Assembly (NCBI GenBank): GCA_002796205.1 | Contig: PCWO01000050.1 | Location: 3,090-36,037 of the forward strand | Direction: 5' to 3' | Length of the DNA stretch: 32,948 nt | Source of the DNA: Candidatus Liptonbacteria bacterium CG11_big_fil_rev_8_21_14_0_20_35_14 | Lineage (GTDB): Bacteria; Patescibacteriota; Minisyncoccia; UBA6257; XYB1-36-10 | Shown here: in pieces, positions 1-5,924 of the stretch | Numbering within the stretch: position 1 is the stretch's first letter | How the letters are laid out: each line of letters begins with the position of its first letter | Made by a program: the position numbers and the translations under genes | Notes under the pieces: generated by a model | What the model was told of the DNA's origin: nothing | Database searches by the model: none | What the model saw: only the letters and a program-made list of their open reading frames with translations

Positions 1-244
1 TGGCTTGATTTTCCACTTCGTTTTTGACTTCGTGAAAGATGCCGGAAAACAACTGGCTGGCTGGAACACTGAATATGACTTCATAGGCAAAGACGGTTTC
101 GAGATTGGGAATCCGTTTGGCGCTTTCATAGTGCGATACCTTTGAACCGCAAAGTGAGCCAAGCAGTATAGCCACTTCTTTTTGCGAAAGACCCGAACGT
201 TTACGGAAAGTGCGCAGGTAATTTGAAAGTTGTTTGGCGGACAC
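1..244 (-). CDS. XRE-family helix-turn-helix regulator (3' end cut by the window)
   Basis: Reading leftward from a GTG at 242-244, 81 codons are open to the window edge. The start reads SAKQLSNYLRTFRKRSGLSQ, followed by KEVAILLG and then KVSHYESAKRIPNLET. This is the five-helix Cro/C1 (XRE) DNA-binding fold, with the recognition helix around SKVSHYE. The family represses or activates promoters of plasmids, phages and mobile islands. The start is uncertain: a TTG lies four codons further upstream and an in-frame TGA closes the frame just beyond it; no Shine-Dalgarno is seen. It probably controls functions of the same element. DNA-binding family is solid; target unknown. Confidence 0.75.
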   Translation of the reverse strand, partial: MSAKQLSNYLRTFRKRSGLSQKEVAILLGSLCGSKVSHYESAKRIPNLETVFAYEVIFSVPASQLFSGIFHEVKNEVENQA

Positions 245-315
245 AATATTTAAAATCAATTGAATTATATGATCTCATTGTAGTGTGAACGTACCTGTAA
301 AATAGGACGTGAAAT

Positions 316-474
316 ATGTTATTGACGGCAAATAAAAAATACGGGAATACCGTACCGTTTCTTTATTTCATTGACAATTCGTTGCTTTTTCATCATATCA
401 TACAACCGGATTTATCCGTTGTGGATTTAGGGGATTTGGAAAACATATACCCATTTTCAATTTCAAATCTTTAA
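316..474 (+). CDS. possible 52-aa orphan protein
   Basis: An ATG at 316 opens 52 codons to a TAA at 472-474, in the gap between the XRE regulator and the ATPase gene, divergent from both. An AGGA lies a few bases before the start, a weak ribosome site. The product begins MLLTANKKYGNTVPF and ends with an acidic/hydrophobic stretch (VVDLGDLENIYPF). I do not recognise it. The frame overlaps an inverted repeat at 402-422, so the region may instead be regulatory DNA. Kept at low confidence. Confidence 0.25.
   Translation: MLLTANKKYGNTVPFLYFIDNSLLFHHIIQPDLSVVDLGDLENIYPFSISNL
402..422. repeat. inverted repeat in the 245-556 intergenic stretch
   Basis: ACAAC-CGGAT ... ATCCG-TTGT forms an 9-bp stem with one bulged C and a very short spacer. 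A second small dyad, TACGG/CCGTA, lies near 337-352. They sit between two convergent minus-strand genes and may be operators or a weak terminator. Apart from these and the possible 52-aa frame, I see nothing else in 245-556. Confidence 0.35.
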
Positions 475-556
475 CATTTCAGGAAAAAGCGTTCATTTAA
501 CCTATCAAGAAAATGAACAACATCCCCATCATCCCCAAAGTCCACTGTATAATTTA

Positions 557-1924
557 TTAACTGGAGGATTGTTTATTTTCTGATTGCGTATCCAATCCAT
601 ACTTTTCCAGCAAGATACGAAGTTTTGGTTCCTCTGACGGTGGAATAATGTAGTTGCCGTTACTTTTAGCCGTCTTGAGGTTCAGTTTGGAGCGGATAAC
701 AAAGCCAATCCACTTGGTGGTGATTTTGCGTTGATACTCATCGCCATAGCGGTCGGTAAACCAGTCGGTGATATCTTTGACGGTGAGTTTGGTGTTTGGG
801 TTTTGCAGTATGTCTTTGATGATATCGAGTACCTGCCCCTCTACGGCGGTTCCCCTGTTCATAACGAGTTCTTTGTTGAATTGACGGGCTAGTAAACGGA
901 TTTCGTCTCTCATGGTTTCATCTTGAATCACGCTCAAGAGCGGGATAAAGATTTGATTAAGACGCGGTTCAATTTCCCAATCAATCATATCAGTATGTAT
1001 ATATACTTTATGGAAGTTACGGATACGAAAGAGCAGAAGTTTGTTACGCAACCTTTGGGCTTCTTCTTGATGTTCTTTTGAAAGATTGATCGGGATGTCC
1101 CGGCGTAGTTTGTTCTGTCCGGTGTTGTGAGTCAAAAAACGGCTTTCGAGTGCCGGGTCTTGGAAGGGACCGCATGTGGCAACCAGTTTTGGACCAAAGA
1201 CGACAAAGGCTCTTGGATTGAACTCACGGGTGTAGTTGGTTTCACTCCTTAATACCGGAAACCCTCTGGCGTTGCCGTTATTTAAGATTTTAACAAACTC
1301 GGTTTTTTCATCAGAGAAACGGAAATCGCTTTCATCTATGATGAGTGTGCCGCGAAAATCATTCAGCAGACGAAACAATGGTGAAATGGTTGAGGCTCCA
1401 TTGGCAAAAATCGGTTTGTAACATAAAGAGCCGATGGTTAATAAAAATCTTGTTTTTCCGGTTCCGTAATCGCCCTGAACGCGAAGGTATGGTAACTCAC
1501 TGAAACGGTCGTATACCCAACTTAACAAGATATAGTAACTGGATACCTTCTCGAACAGTTCAGGGATATCCATGTATTTATGAATATACGATTGTATGTC
1601 GGCGATAAGTTCCGTTTCAGAGGAATACTCCTCCACATCCGAAGGCAAGAGTACGATTTTGTTCTGTATGAGATTGTTTTCCGGCTTGTAGGGGGCGATG
1701 TTCAAGGTGTCGGATTTGTAAAAATCGGCATAATGCCATTTACCATCCCTCGCCACACAATACATGGTTTTGTGATTGTCCGGCTGATAGAGCATCTCAA
1801 TCAGTGTGCCGTTCTTGAGCAAAGCGGATGCTGTTGACTTGGCATAATTTTTTTTCTTGTCTTCTATGGTTTTTGAAAGTTTTGTGAGCATTAGGATGAG
1901 TAAATCACAATGGGCGGTAATCAA
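557..1924 (-). CDS. P-loop ATPase with C-terminal winged helix, element replication type
   Basis: 455 aa. Walker A is GDYGTGKT (151-158), preceded by LPYLRVQ. Walker B is TLIIDESD (193-200). An arginine-finger/sensor-like segment, DPALESRFL, lies near 257-264. Residues about 362-435 (VLDIIKDILQ, then VKDITDWFTDRYG, then NLKTAKSNGNYIIP) look like a winged helix. The order resembles AAA+/superfamily-3-like ATPases that phages and plasmids use to open DNA at their origin; this role is inference from fold order. The first codon is a TTG at 1922-1924 with no Shine-Dalgarno; the ATG at 1889-1891 (residue 12) is an equally possible start. It is divergent from the small ORF and recombinase and is probably part of the same element. 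Confidence 0.7.
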   Translation of the reverse strand: MITAHCDLLILMLTKLSKTIEDKKKNYAKSTASALLKNGTLIEMLYQPDNHKTMYCVARDGKWHYADFYKSDTLNIAPYKPENNLIQNKIVLLPSDVEEYSSETELIADIQSYIHKYMDIPELFEKVSSYYILLSWVYDRFSELPYLRVQGDYGTGKTRFLLTIGSLCYKPIFANGASTISPLFRLLNDFRGTLIIDESDFRFSDEKTEFVKILNNGNARGFPVLRSETNYTREFNPRAFVVFGPKLVATCGPFQDPALESRFLTHNTGQNKLRRDIPINLSKEHQEEAQRLRNKLLLFRIRNFHKVYIHTDMIDWEIEPRLNQIFIPLLSVIQDETMRDEIRLLARQFNKELVMNRGTAVEGQVLDIIKDILQNPNTKLTVKDITDWFTDRYGDEYQRKITTKWIGFVIRSKLNLKTAKSNGNYIIPPSEEPKLRILLEKYGLDTQSENKQSSS

Positions 1925-1998
1925 TAGAATGAAACATCTGTGTTCTTTAACAAACTTGTACTTCTACTGAATGTTTTGATTCTCAATAAAGTTGAGAT

Positions 1999-2169
1999 AT
2001 GGAAAAAACCTTTTTTGAAGAACAGGATGGAAAAACACTTAAAGAGTTATTCCCTCATTTGAACGATGATGAAATACACCGTTTTGAGGAAAGTTTAGAA
2101 AAATATGTGGGGTTGGTATTACGAATTTTTGAGCGTACTTATCAACAAGATTCAGATTTGACAGAGTAA
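1999..2169 (+). CDS. 56-aa acidic protein upstream of the recombinase
   Basis: ATG at 1999 to TAA at 2167-2169, 56 aa. The start reads MEKTFFEEQDGKTLKELFPH and the end YQQDSDLTE. It is acidic and predicted largely helical; I do not recognise a family. It ends 20 bases before the recombinase start, same strand, so it is probably cotranscribed. Small acidic proteins in this position can be accessory factors, but nothing in the sequence shows that. There is no clear Shine-Dalgarno (GTTGAG two bases before the ATG is too close). Confidence 0.5.
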   Translation: MEKTFFEEQDGKTLKELFPHLNDDEIHRFEESLEKYVGLVLRIFERTYQQDSDLTE

Positions 2170-2189
2170 TGGATACAGCTCTATCCTAG

Positions 2190-3653
2190 ATGATTATCAT
2201 TAAACAAAATGATCGTATGCCTTCCTACTTTGGTTATATACGTGTCTCAACCGTGAAACAGGGTGAGCACGGCGTATCGCTACAAGAACAAAAAGATGCC
2301 ATCGCACGATATGCCCTTGCAAAAGGATTTGAGATTATCCGCTGGTTTGAAGAACGCAAAACTGCCGCCAAAAGCGGTCGGCCTGAATTTGATTTGATGC
2401 TCAAGGAACTCAACAAAAGCACGGCAAAAGGGGTCATCATACACAAGATAGACCGAAGCGCACGAAACTTAAAAGATTGGAGTAACCTCGGAGAACTGAT
2501 AGATTCCGGCGTAGACGTGCATTTCGCTAATGAAAGCCTTGATCTTCATTCACGGGGTGGAAGGCTATCCGCCGACATTCAGGCGGTAGTAGCGGCGGAT
2601 TATATCCGCAATCTCAAAGAAGAAACCAAAAAAGGCTTTTACGGGCTAATCAAACAAGGGTTGTATCCCCTGCCCGCGCCATTAGGGTATGTTGACTGTG
2701 GTAAAGGCAAACCGAAAGAACTTGACCCGGAGAGAGCCCCATTGGTCAAAAAAGCATTTCTTCTATACGCATCCGGTCAATTCAGTTTGGATACCCTAAC
2801 GGCTGAGATGTACCAAAAAGGTTTACGGAACCGGAACGGTAGACCTGTCTCAAGAAGCGGATTGGCAAAAATGTTTAAGAACCCATTTTATATCGGCTTA
2901 ATTCGCATACACACATCCAATGAGTTGTTTTCAGGTATTCATCCGCCGCTGATTAGCAAAACTCTGTTAGACCGGGTCAACGATGTATTACAGGGCAAGC
3001 AAGTTAAAAAAATTGTTCAGCATGAATTTGTGTTTCGTAAGTTATTTTCATGCCGGCAATGCAATCGTCTTATGACAGGAGAAAAACAAAAAGGGTTTGT
3101 TTATTACCGCTGTCATACGCACGGCTGCAAAACATCCATTCGGGAAGACAATATAAACCAAGTTGTACAGGATAAATTGAGACGGATTATTTTCAATCAT
3201 GAATTGCGGCACGTATTGTACAAAGCCCTACAAAAGTTTAGAGAGACTTGGTTTGAGGAAAGAAACAACAATATAGCGCAAATGGAACTTCAATTGAGTC
3301 ATGTTTTAACACGCCTTAACCGCTTAACGGATGCCTATCTGGATGGAACGATTGACACAACTTTATACAAAGAAAAGAAAGAATCGTTGCTCATAGAACG
3401 AAAGGCTACGGAAGAAAAGTTAGCCCTTATCAAGTCAGAAAACATGAATATACCGGACAGGATACAAAAATACTTCGAACTGGCAGAAAGCCTTTATTTA
3501 TCATATAAAAGTGCAAATTTGGACGAAAAACAGGAATTATTGAAAATGGTGAGTTCGAACTGCGGGGTAGAGGGAAAAAACGTAGTATTTATGCTGAATT
3601 TTCCGTATTCTGAGCTCGAAAAAATGGCTAGCGTCTCCAGCGGTGGACCGTAG
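2190..3653 (+). CDS. large serine recombinase (integrase)
   Basis: 487 aa. The N-terminal resolvase domain begins at about residue 13: GYIRVSTVKQGEHGVSLQ contains the nucleophile Ser20, and HKIDRSARN (85-93) carries the usual arginines. The Recombinase domain spans about 160-270 (PLGYVDCGKG, then RNRNGRPVSRSGLAKMFKNP). A zinc ribbon follows with C288, C291, C308 and C313. Residues about 340-455 form a coiled coil, as in large serine integrases that control directionality. The enzyme cuts and joins attP and attB sites through a phosphoserine link. The MPSYFGY start at 2217 (residue 10) fits the family better than 2190; neither has a Shine-Dalgarno. The last codons (GGT GGA CCG TAG) overlap the 3' end of the antisense tRNA-Ala gene, so the C-terminus depends on the integrated state. 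Confidence 0.93.
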   Translation: MIIIKQNDRMPSYFGYIRVSTVKQGEHGVSLQEQKDAIARYALAKGFEIIRWFEERKTAAKSGRPEFDLMLKELNKSTAKGVIIHKIDRSARNLKDWSNLGELIDSGVDVHFANESLDLHSRGGRLSADIQAVVAADYIRNLKEETKKGFYGLIKQGLYPLPAPLGYVDCGKGKPKELDPERAPLVKKAFLLYASGQFSLDTLTAEMYQKGLRNRNGRPVSRSGLAKMFKNPFYIGLIRIHTSNELFSGIHPPLISKTLLDRVNDVLQGKQVKKIVQHEFVFRKLFSCRQCNRLMTGEKQKGFVYYRCHTHGCKTSIREDNINQVVQDKLRRIIFNHELRHVLYKALQKFRETWFEERNNNIAQMELQLSHVLTRLNRLTDAYLDGTIDTTLYKEKKESLLIERKATEEKLALIKSENMNIPDRIQKYFELAESLYLSYKSANLDEKQELLKMVSSNCGVEGKNVVFMLNFPYSELEKMASVSSGGP

Positions 3654-3657
3654 GAGA
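3634..3657. other. candidate attachment-site dyad (att junction)
   Basis: A symmetric dyad is centred between 3645 and 3646: TCTCC (3634-3638) mirrors GGAGA (3653-3657), and CGGT (3641-3644) mirrors ACCG (3647-3650) around a central GG. Large serine integrases recombine at imperfect inverted repeats around a two-base core, so GG is a natural crossover candidate. The dyad straddles the end of the tRNA gene and of the recombinase ORF. Its role as att is inferred. Confidence 0.45.
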
Positions 3658-3716
3658 TTCGAACTCCTGACCTCCTGCTTGCAAAGCAGGCGCTCTACCA
3701 ACTAAGCTAACGGCCC
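3644..3716 (-). tRNA. tRNA-Ala (anticodon UGC)
   Basis: 73 nt cloverleaf on the minus strand. Acceptor stem GGGCCGT pairs with ACGGTCC and contains G3-U70, the classic alanine identity pair. The anticodon arm is CTGCT-TTGCAAG-type with anticodon TGC, and the T arm is GGAGT-TCGAATC-TCC. The discriminator is A; CCA is not encoded (the next bases are CCG). The 3' half-acceptor is the insertion target of the element on its left. Confidence 0.95.
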
Positions 3717-3725
3717 AATAAGTAA

Positions 3726-3755
3726 TATATAAACATATAAAAGCCTTTTGGGCAA
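3726..3755 (-). promoter_or_regulatory. likely promoter of tRNA-Ala
   Basis: On the minus strand TTGCCC (3750-3755), 18 bases, then TATATA (3726-3731), placing the start of transcription about three bases before the tRNA. Confidence 0.4.
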
Positions 3756-3761
3756 TATTAA

Positions 3762-3790
3762 TAAAAAACCTCCCGCTTATTAAGGGAGGA
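3762..3790 (-). terminator. intrinsic terminator
   Basis: Minus-strand stem CCTCCC/GGGAGG (3784-3789 with 3769-3774) followed by TTTTTT. It lies after the candidate RNA at 3893-4055 and its own terminator, giving a tandem stop before tRNA-Ala. Confidence 0.7.
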
Positions 3791-3851
3791 ATTTGGTTTG
3801 TAATTGACCTTTTGATTTGTACTAATAATACAAAGATGAAAAATAAATATT

Positions 3852-3886
3852 ACAAAAAAGGGTTGGGCGTATTTGCACCCAACCCT
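3852..3886 (-). terminator. intrinsic terminator of the candidate ncRNA
   Basis: Minus-strand stem GGGTTGGG/CCCAACCC (3878-3885 with 3860-3867) with a 10-nt loop and a TTTTTT tail at 3854-3859. The T-tract is present only on the minus strand, which fixes the direction. Confidence 0.85.
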
Positions 3887-3892
3887 TTACAG

Positions 3893-4055
3893 GAGTCAAT
3901 TCATACTAATAAATAATCCTTTAAAATTATTGGATTAAACCCTGGATATCACTAGGTCTAAGGAATATCTACAAAACCTTAGAATTTATCCGATATCCAT
4001 ACAATCCGGAAAGGAGACGGAGTTGCCCTTTGTTTAGGCTTAGTATGAGTTGAAC
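3893..4055 (-). ncRNA. candidate structured RNA, 6S-like architecture
   Basis: No ORF explains this 163-nt stretch, yet it folds. The two ends pair: CAACTCATACTAA at the 5' end (4040-4052) with TTAGTATGAATTG at the 3' end (3897-3909), 12 of 13 pairs. A central long hairpin is built from GGATATC/GATATCC enclosing TCTAAGG/CCTTAGA, both perfect. A small hairpin AATCC/GGATT lies in the 3' strand. An intrinsic terminator follows directly. Closed ends, an open middle and a terminal hairpin are the plan of 6S RNA, which binds RNA polymerase, but I cannot match a 6S consensus. It is not tmRNA, RNase P or SRP RNA by the motifs I know. It may be cut from the upstream tRNA transcript or start in the A/T-rich gap after tRNA-Val. 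Confidence 0.5.
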
Positions 4056-4075
4056 ATTATTTAAAAGTGCTAATG

Positions 4076-4149
4076 TGCGCACGTCTGGATTTGAACCAGA
4101 GACCTCTTGCGTGTCATGCAAGCGCTCTAACCATCTGAGCTACGCGCGC
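4076..4149 (-). tRNA. tRNA-Val (anticodon GAC)
   Basis: 74 nt cloverleaf on the minus strand; acceptor GCGCGCG pairs with CGTGCGC (one G-U), anticodon arm CTTGC-ATGACAC-GCAAG gives GAC, T arm CTGG-TTCAAAT-CCAG. Discriminator A, no encoded CCA. It follows tRNA-Ile by 15 bases. Confidence 0.95.
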
Positions 4150-4164
4150 TGTTATTGTTTTGTG

Positions 4165-4238
4165 TGGGCGTGCCTGGACTCGAACCAGGGACCTCAGTCT
4201 TATCAGGACTGCGCTCTAACCACCTGAGCTACACGCCC
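4165..4238 (-). tRNA. tRNA-Ile (anticodon GAU)
   Basis: 74 nt cloverleaf on the minus strand; acceptor GGGCGTG/CACGCCC, anticodon arm CAGTC-CTGATAA-GACTG gives GAT, T arm CCTGG-TTCGAGT-CCAGG. Discriminator A, no encoded CCA. Its 5' end is one base after the stop codon of the preceding gene, so it is probably cut from that mRNA or has a promoter inside it. Confidence 0.95.
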
Positions 4239-4239
4239 C

Positions 4240-4491
4240 TTATTCTAAATCCTCTCTTAAGGTATTTTTAGCTCCTTCAATATTGAACTCTAAATTGTTT
4301 TGATTTTTCTGAATATCTATATTAAAAGCTTTATTGAATCCGGTGACTAAGAAGCTAATATTACTGACAACATACCAGATAATAATAATTAATATTAAAA
4401 ACCCAAAAATGAAAAAAGTCAATTCTTGGCTTTTTTTAAAAAGTTTTTGAAATAAATCTTTTATATTTATATTGGAGTTTAATTTAGCCAT
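4240..4491 (-). CDS. small single-span membrane protein, pilus-operon neighbour
   Basis: 83 aa from the ATG at 4489-4491 (MAKLNSNINIKDLFQKLFKK). One strong membrane span lies at about 24-45 (FFIFGFLILIIIIWYVV), followed by a short polar tail ending TLREDLE. The longer frame starting at 4539 overlaps the PilO-like gene; the ATG at 4491 lies one base after that gene's stop and is the better start. I do not recognise a family. Position suggests an accessory of the type IV pilus inner-membrane complex. The TAA at 4240-4242 sits one base from tRNA-Ile. Confidence 0.55.
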   Translation of the reverse strand: MAKLNSNINIKDLFQKLFKKSQELTFFIFGFLILIIIIWYVVSNISFLVTGFNKAFNIDIQKNQNNLEFNIEGAKNTLREDLE

Positions 4492-4492
4492 A

Positions 4493-5035
4493 TTATTTTC
4501 TAAATATAACACTACCTCTAGCGAATAATCTAAATTCATTACTGTCCTTTAATTTGGAAACGTCAAAATTTTCATAGGTTATAAGAAAACGACTTTCCTC
4601 AACTAATTGCATAAAATTTAATATATTGGAGAAATTACCATCAACAGTTAAAGTCATATTGGCACTGCCAAAAAAATTTGACTCATCTTTTGATTCGCCG
4701 GTAAAGGCGGGGACGACGTTAACACTGGCTGTTTTACCAATAACACCAATGTCTCTGGTAAAGCTAATTAAGTCGTCTTTGCTGGCTAATTTCTTTTTTA
4801 AGAGAGGTTCAAAAATTTTAGCCTCGTTTTGTTGTTTGAGAAGATTATCTTTTTTTTCAAATATTTGGGCCTCAATTTGAACTTTCTGATTTTCATTACC
4901 AAGAATGTTAATTTTATCTTCAATTTTATTTTTTAATATGCCAATTACTATAAGTTGCGCTACAATAATTAAGATAGCGATAATACTACCGATACTAAAA
5001 ATTTGCTTCCAATTTTTTTTAAATTTTGCAAACAT
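4493..5035 (-). CDS. PilO-like type IV pilus assembly protein
   Basis: 180 aa from the ATG at 5033-5035 (MFAKFKKNWKQIFS). It has one N-terminal membrane span (about 12-35: FSIGSIIAILIIVAQLIVIG), then a coiled coil (about 36-80), then an alpha/beta domain of ferredoxin-like type (about 85-180: SANMTLTVDGNFSNILNFMQ, then FLITYENFDVSKL). That order is the PilO/GspM layout; PilO scaffolds the inner-membrane platform of type IV pili. The family call rests on architecture, not on a diagnostic motif. A GTG at 5059 would add eight residues but is less likely. CPR cells commonly make type IV pili, also for DNA uptake, which fits the divergent dprA next door. Confidence 0.6.
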   Translation of the reverse strand: MFAKFKKNWKQIFSIGSIIAILIIVAQLIVIGILKNKIEDKINILGNENQKVQIEAQIFEKKDNLLKQQNEAKIFEPLLKKKLASKDDLISFTRDIGVIGKTASVNVVPAFTGESKDESNFFGSANMTLTVDGNFSNILNFMQLVEESRFLITYENFDVSKLKDSNEFRLFARGSVIFRK

Positions 5036-5071
5036 ATTATTACTTATTAATAATATCACGATAAAGACAAC

Positions 5072-5887
5072 ATGTTTAGAGAAGAACAGATATATTACAA
5101 CGCCATAAACATAGCTTTAAATAGTAATTTTAGAAAAATAAAAGAATATTTAGAAATTTATGGTTCTTTTAAAAAAAGTTTTGAGATTTTAAAAACTGCT
5201 TTAAATCCTTTTGAATTAATAAAAGATGTAGAGAAATTAAATGTTAGACTTATATTGTATAGTGATGAGGAATTTCCAAAAAGATTAAAAAATATACCAG
5301 ATAGCCCAATAGGGCTTTATGTTTTAGGAGAGGTACCTAGCGAAAGATGTGTGGCAATAGTAGGGACAAGAAAACCAAGTAAGTATGGAGAAAAAATAGC
5401 TTATGATATAGCTAAAGATTTAGCCAAAATAGGTTTTGGAATTGTGAGTGGATTAGCTTATGGGATTGATACTAAATCCCACTTTGGGGCAATTAAATCA
5501 AAAGGTAAAACTTGGGCAATATTAGCTAACGGCCTGGCGCACATATACCCAAAAGAGAATCGTTTTTTGGCTCAAAATATATTAGAAAATAAAGGAGGAA
5601 TAATGAGCGAGTATCCGATTTTAGATAGGCCTATCCCATATAGATTTTTAGAGAGAAACAGAATTATTAGCGGATTATCAGAGGATGTTATTATAATAGA
5701 AGCGCCACAAAGGAGTGGCTCTATATCAACAGCCAGGCACACACTGGAACAAGGAGGTAATGTGTATGTAGTGCCGGGAGAAGTTTATAATATTAATTTT
5801 AAAGGAAGTCATGAGTTAATAAGAGATGGAGCCAGACTGATAACATCATCTCAAGATCTTTTAGATGACATGGGGGTTAATATTTGA
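5072..5887 (+). CDS. dprA: DNA-processing protein DprA
   Basis: 271 aa. The Rossmann-like DprA core starts near residue 60: VGTRKPSKYG (97-106), then SGLAYGID (126-133), then FLERNRIISGLS (192-203) and SGSISTARHTLEQ. DprA coats incoming single-stranded DNA and loads RecA during natural transformation. The protein ends shortly after the core (DLLDDMGVNI), so it lacks the C-terminal winged helix found in longer homologues; this short form is close in length to the pneumococcal type. The N-terminal ~60 residues form a helical domain. It lies 36 bases from the divergent PilO-like gene, fitting a competence role, and 37 bases before topA, a frequent bacterial pair. No Shine-Dalgarno. Stop is TGA. 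Confidence 0.93.
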   Translation: MFREEQIYYNAINIALNSNFRKIKEYLEIYGSFKKSFEILKTALNPFELIKDVEKLNVRLILYSDEEFPKRLKNIPDSPIGLYVLGEVPSERCVAIVGTRKPSKYGEKIAYDIAKDLAKIGFGIVSGLAYGIDTKSHFGAIKSKGKTWAILANGLAHIYPKENRFLAQNILENKGGIMSEYPILDRPIPYRFLERNRIISGLSEDVIIIEAPQRSGSISTARHTLEQGGNVYVVPGEVYNINFKGSHELIRDGARLITSSQDLLDDMGVNI

Positions 5888-5924
5888 CATAATGCTTATT
5901 ATACGTAAACTCAAGAAATTATAG

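Larger units (their letters stand above)
1..3650. mobile_element. right end of an integrated element (serine-recombinase type) at tRNA-Ala
   Basis: The first 3.65 kb has clearly higher GC and different codon use than the A/T-rich chromosome that follows. It carries a partial XRE regulator, a P-loop ATPase, a 56-aa protein and a large serine recombinase, and ends exactly at the 3' end of a tRNA-Ala gene. That gene set and the tRNA junction are typical of an integrated plasmid or phage-like element. The left end lies outside the window, so its size and type (integrative plasmid, ICE or prophage) cannot be told. No capsid, relaxase or defence gene is visible in the part seen. Element status is inferred from gene content, composition and the junction. 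Confidence 0.65.

Noticed and set aside
5884..5912. TTGACA followed by TATACG upstream of topA
   Set aside because: The boxes are only about ten bases apart, too close for a sigma-70 type promoter; TTGACA overlaps the dprA stop by chance.
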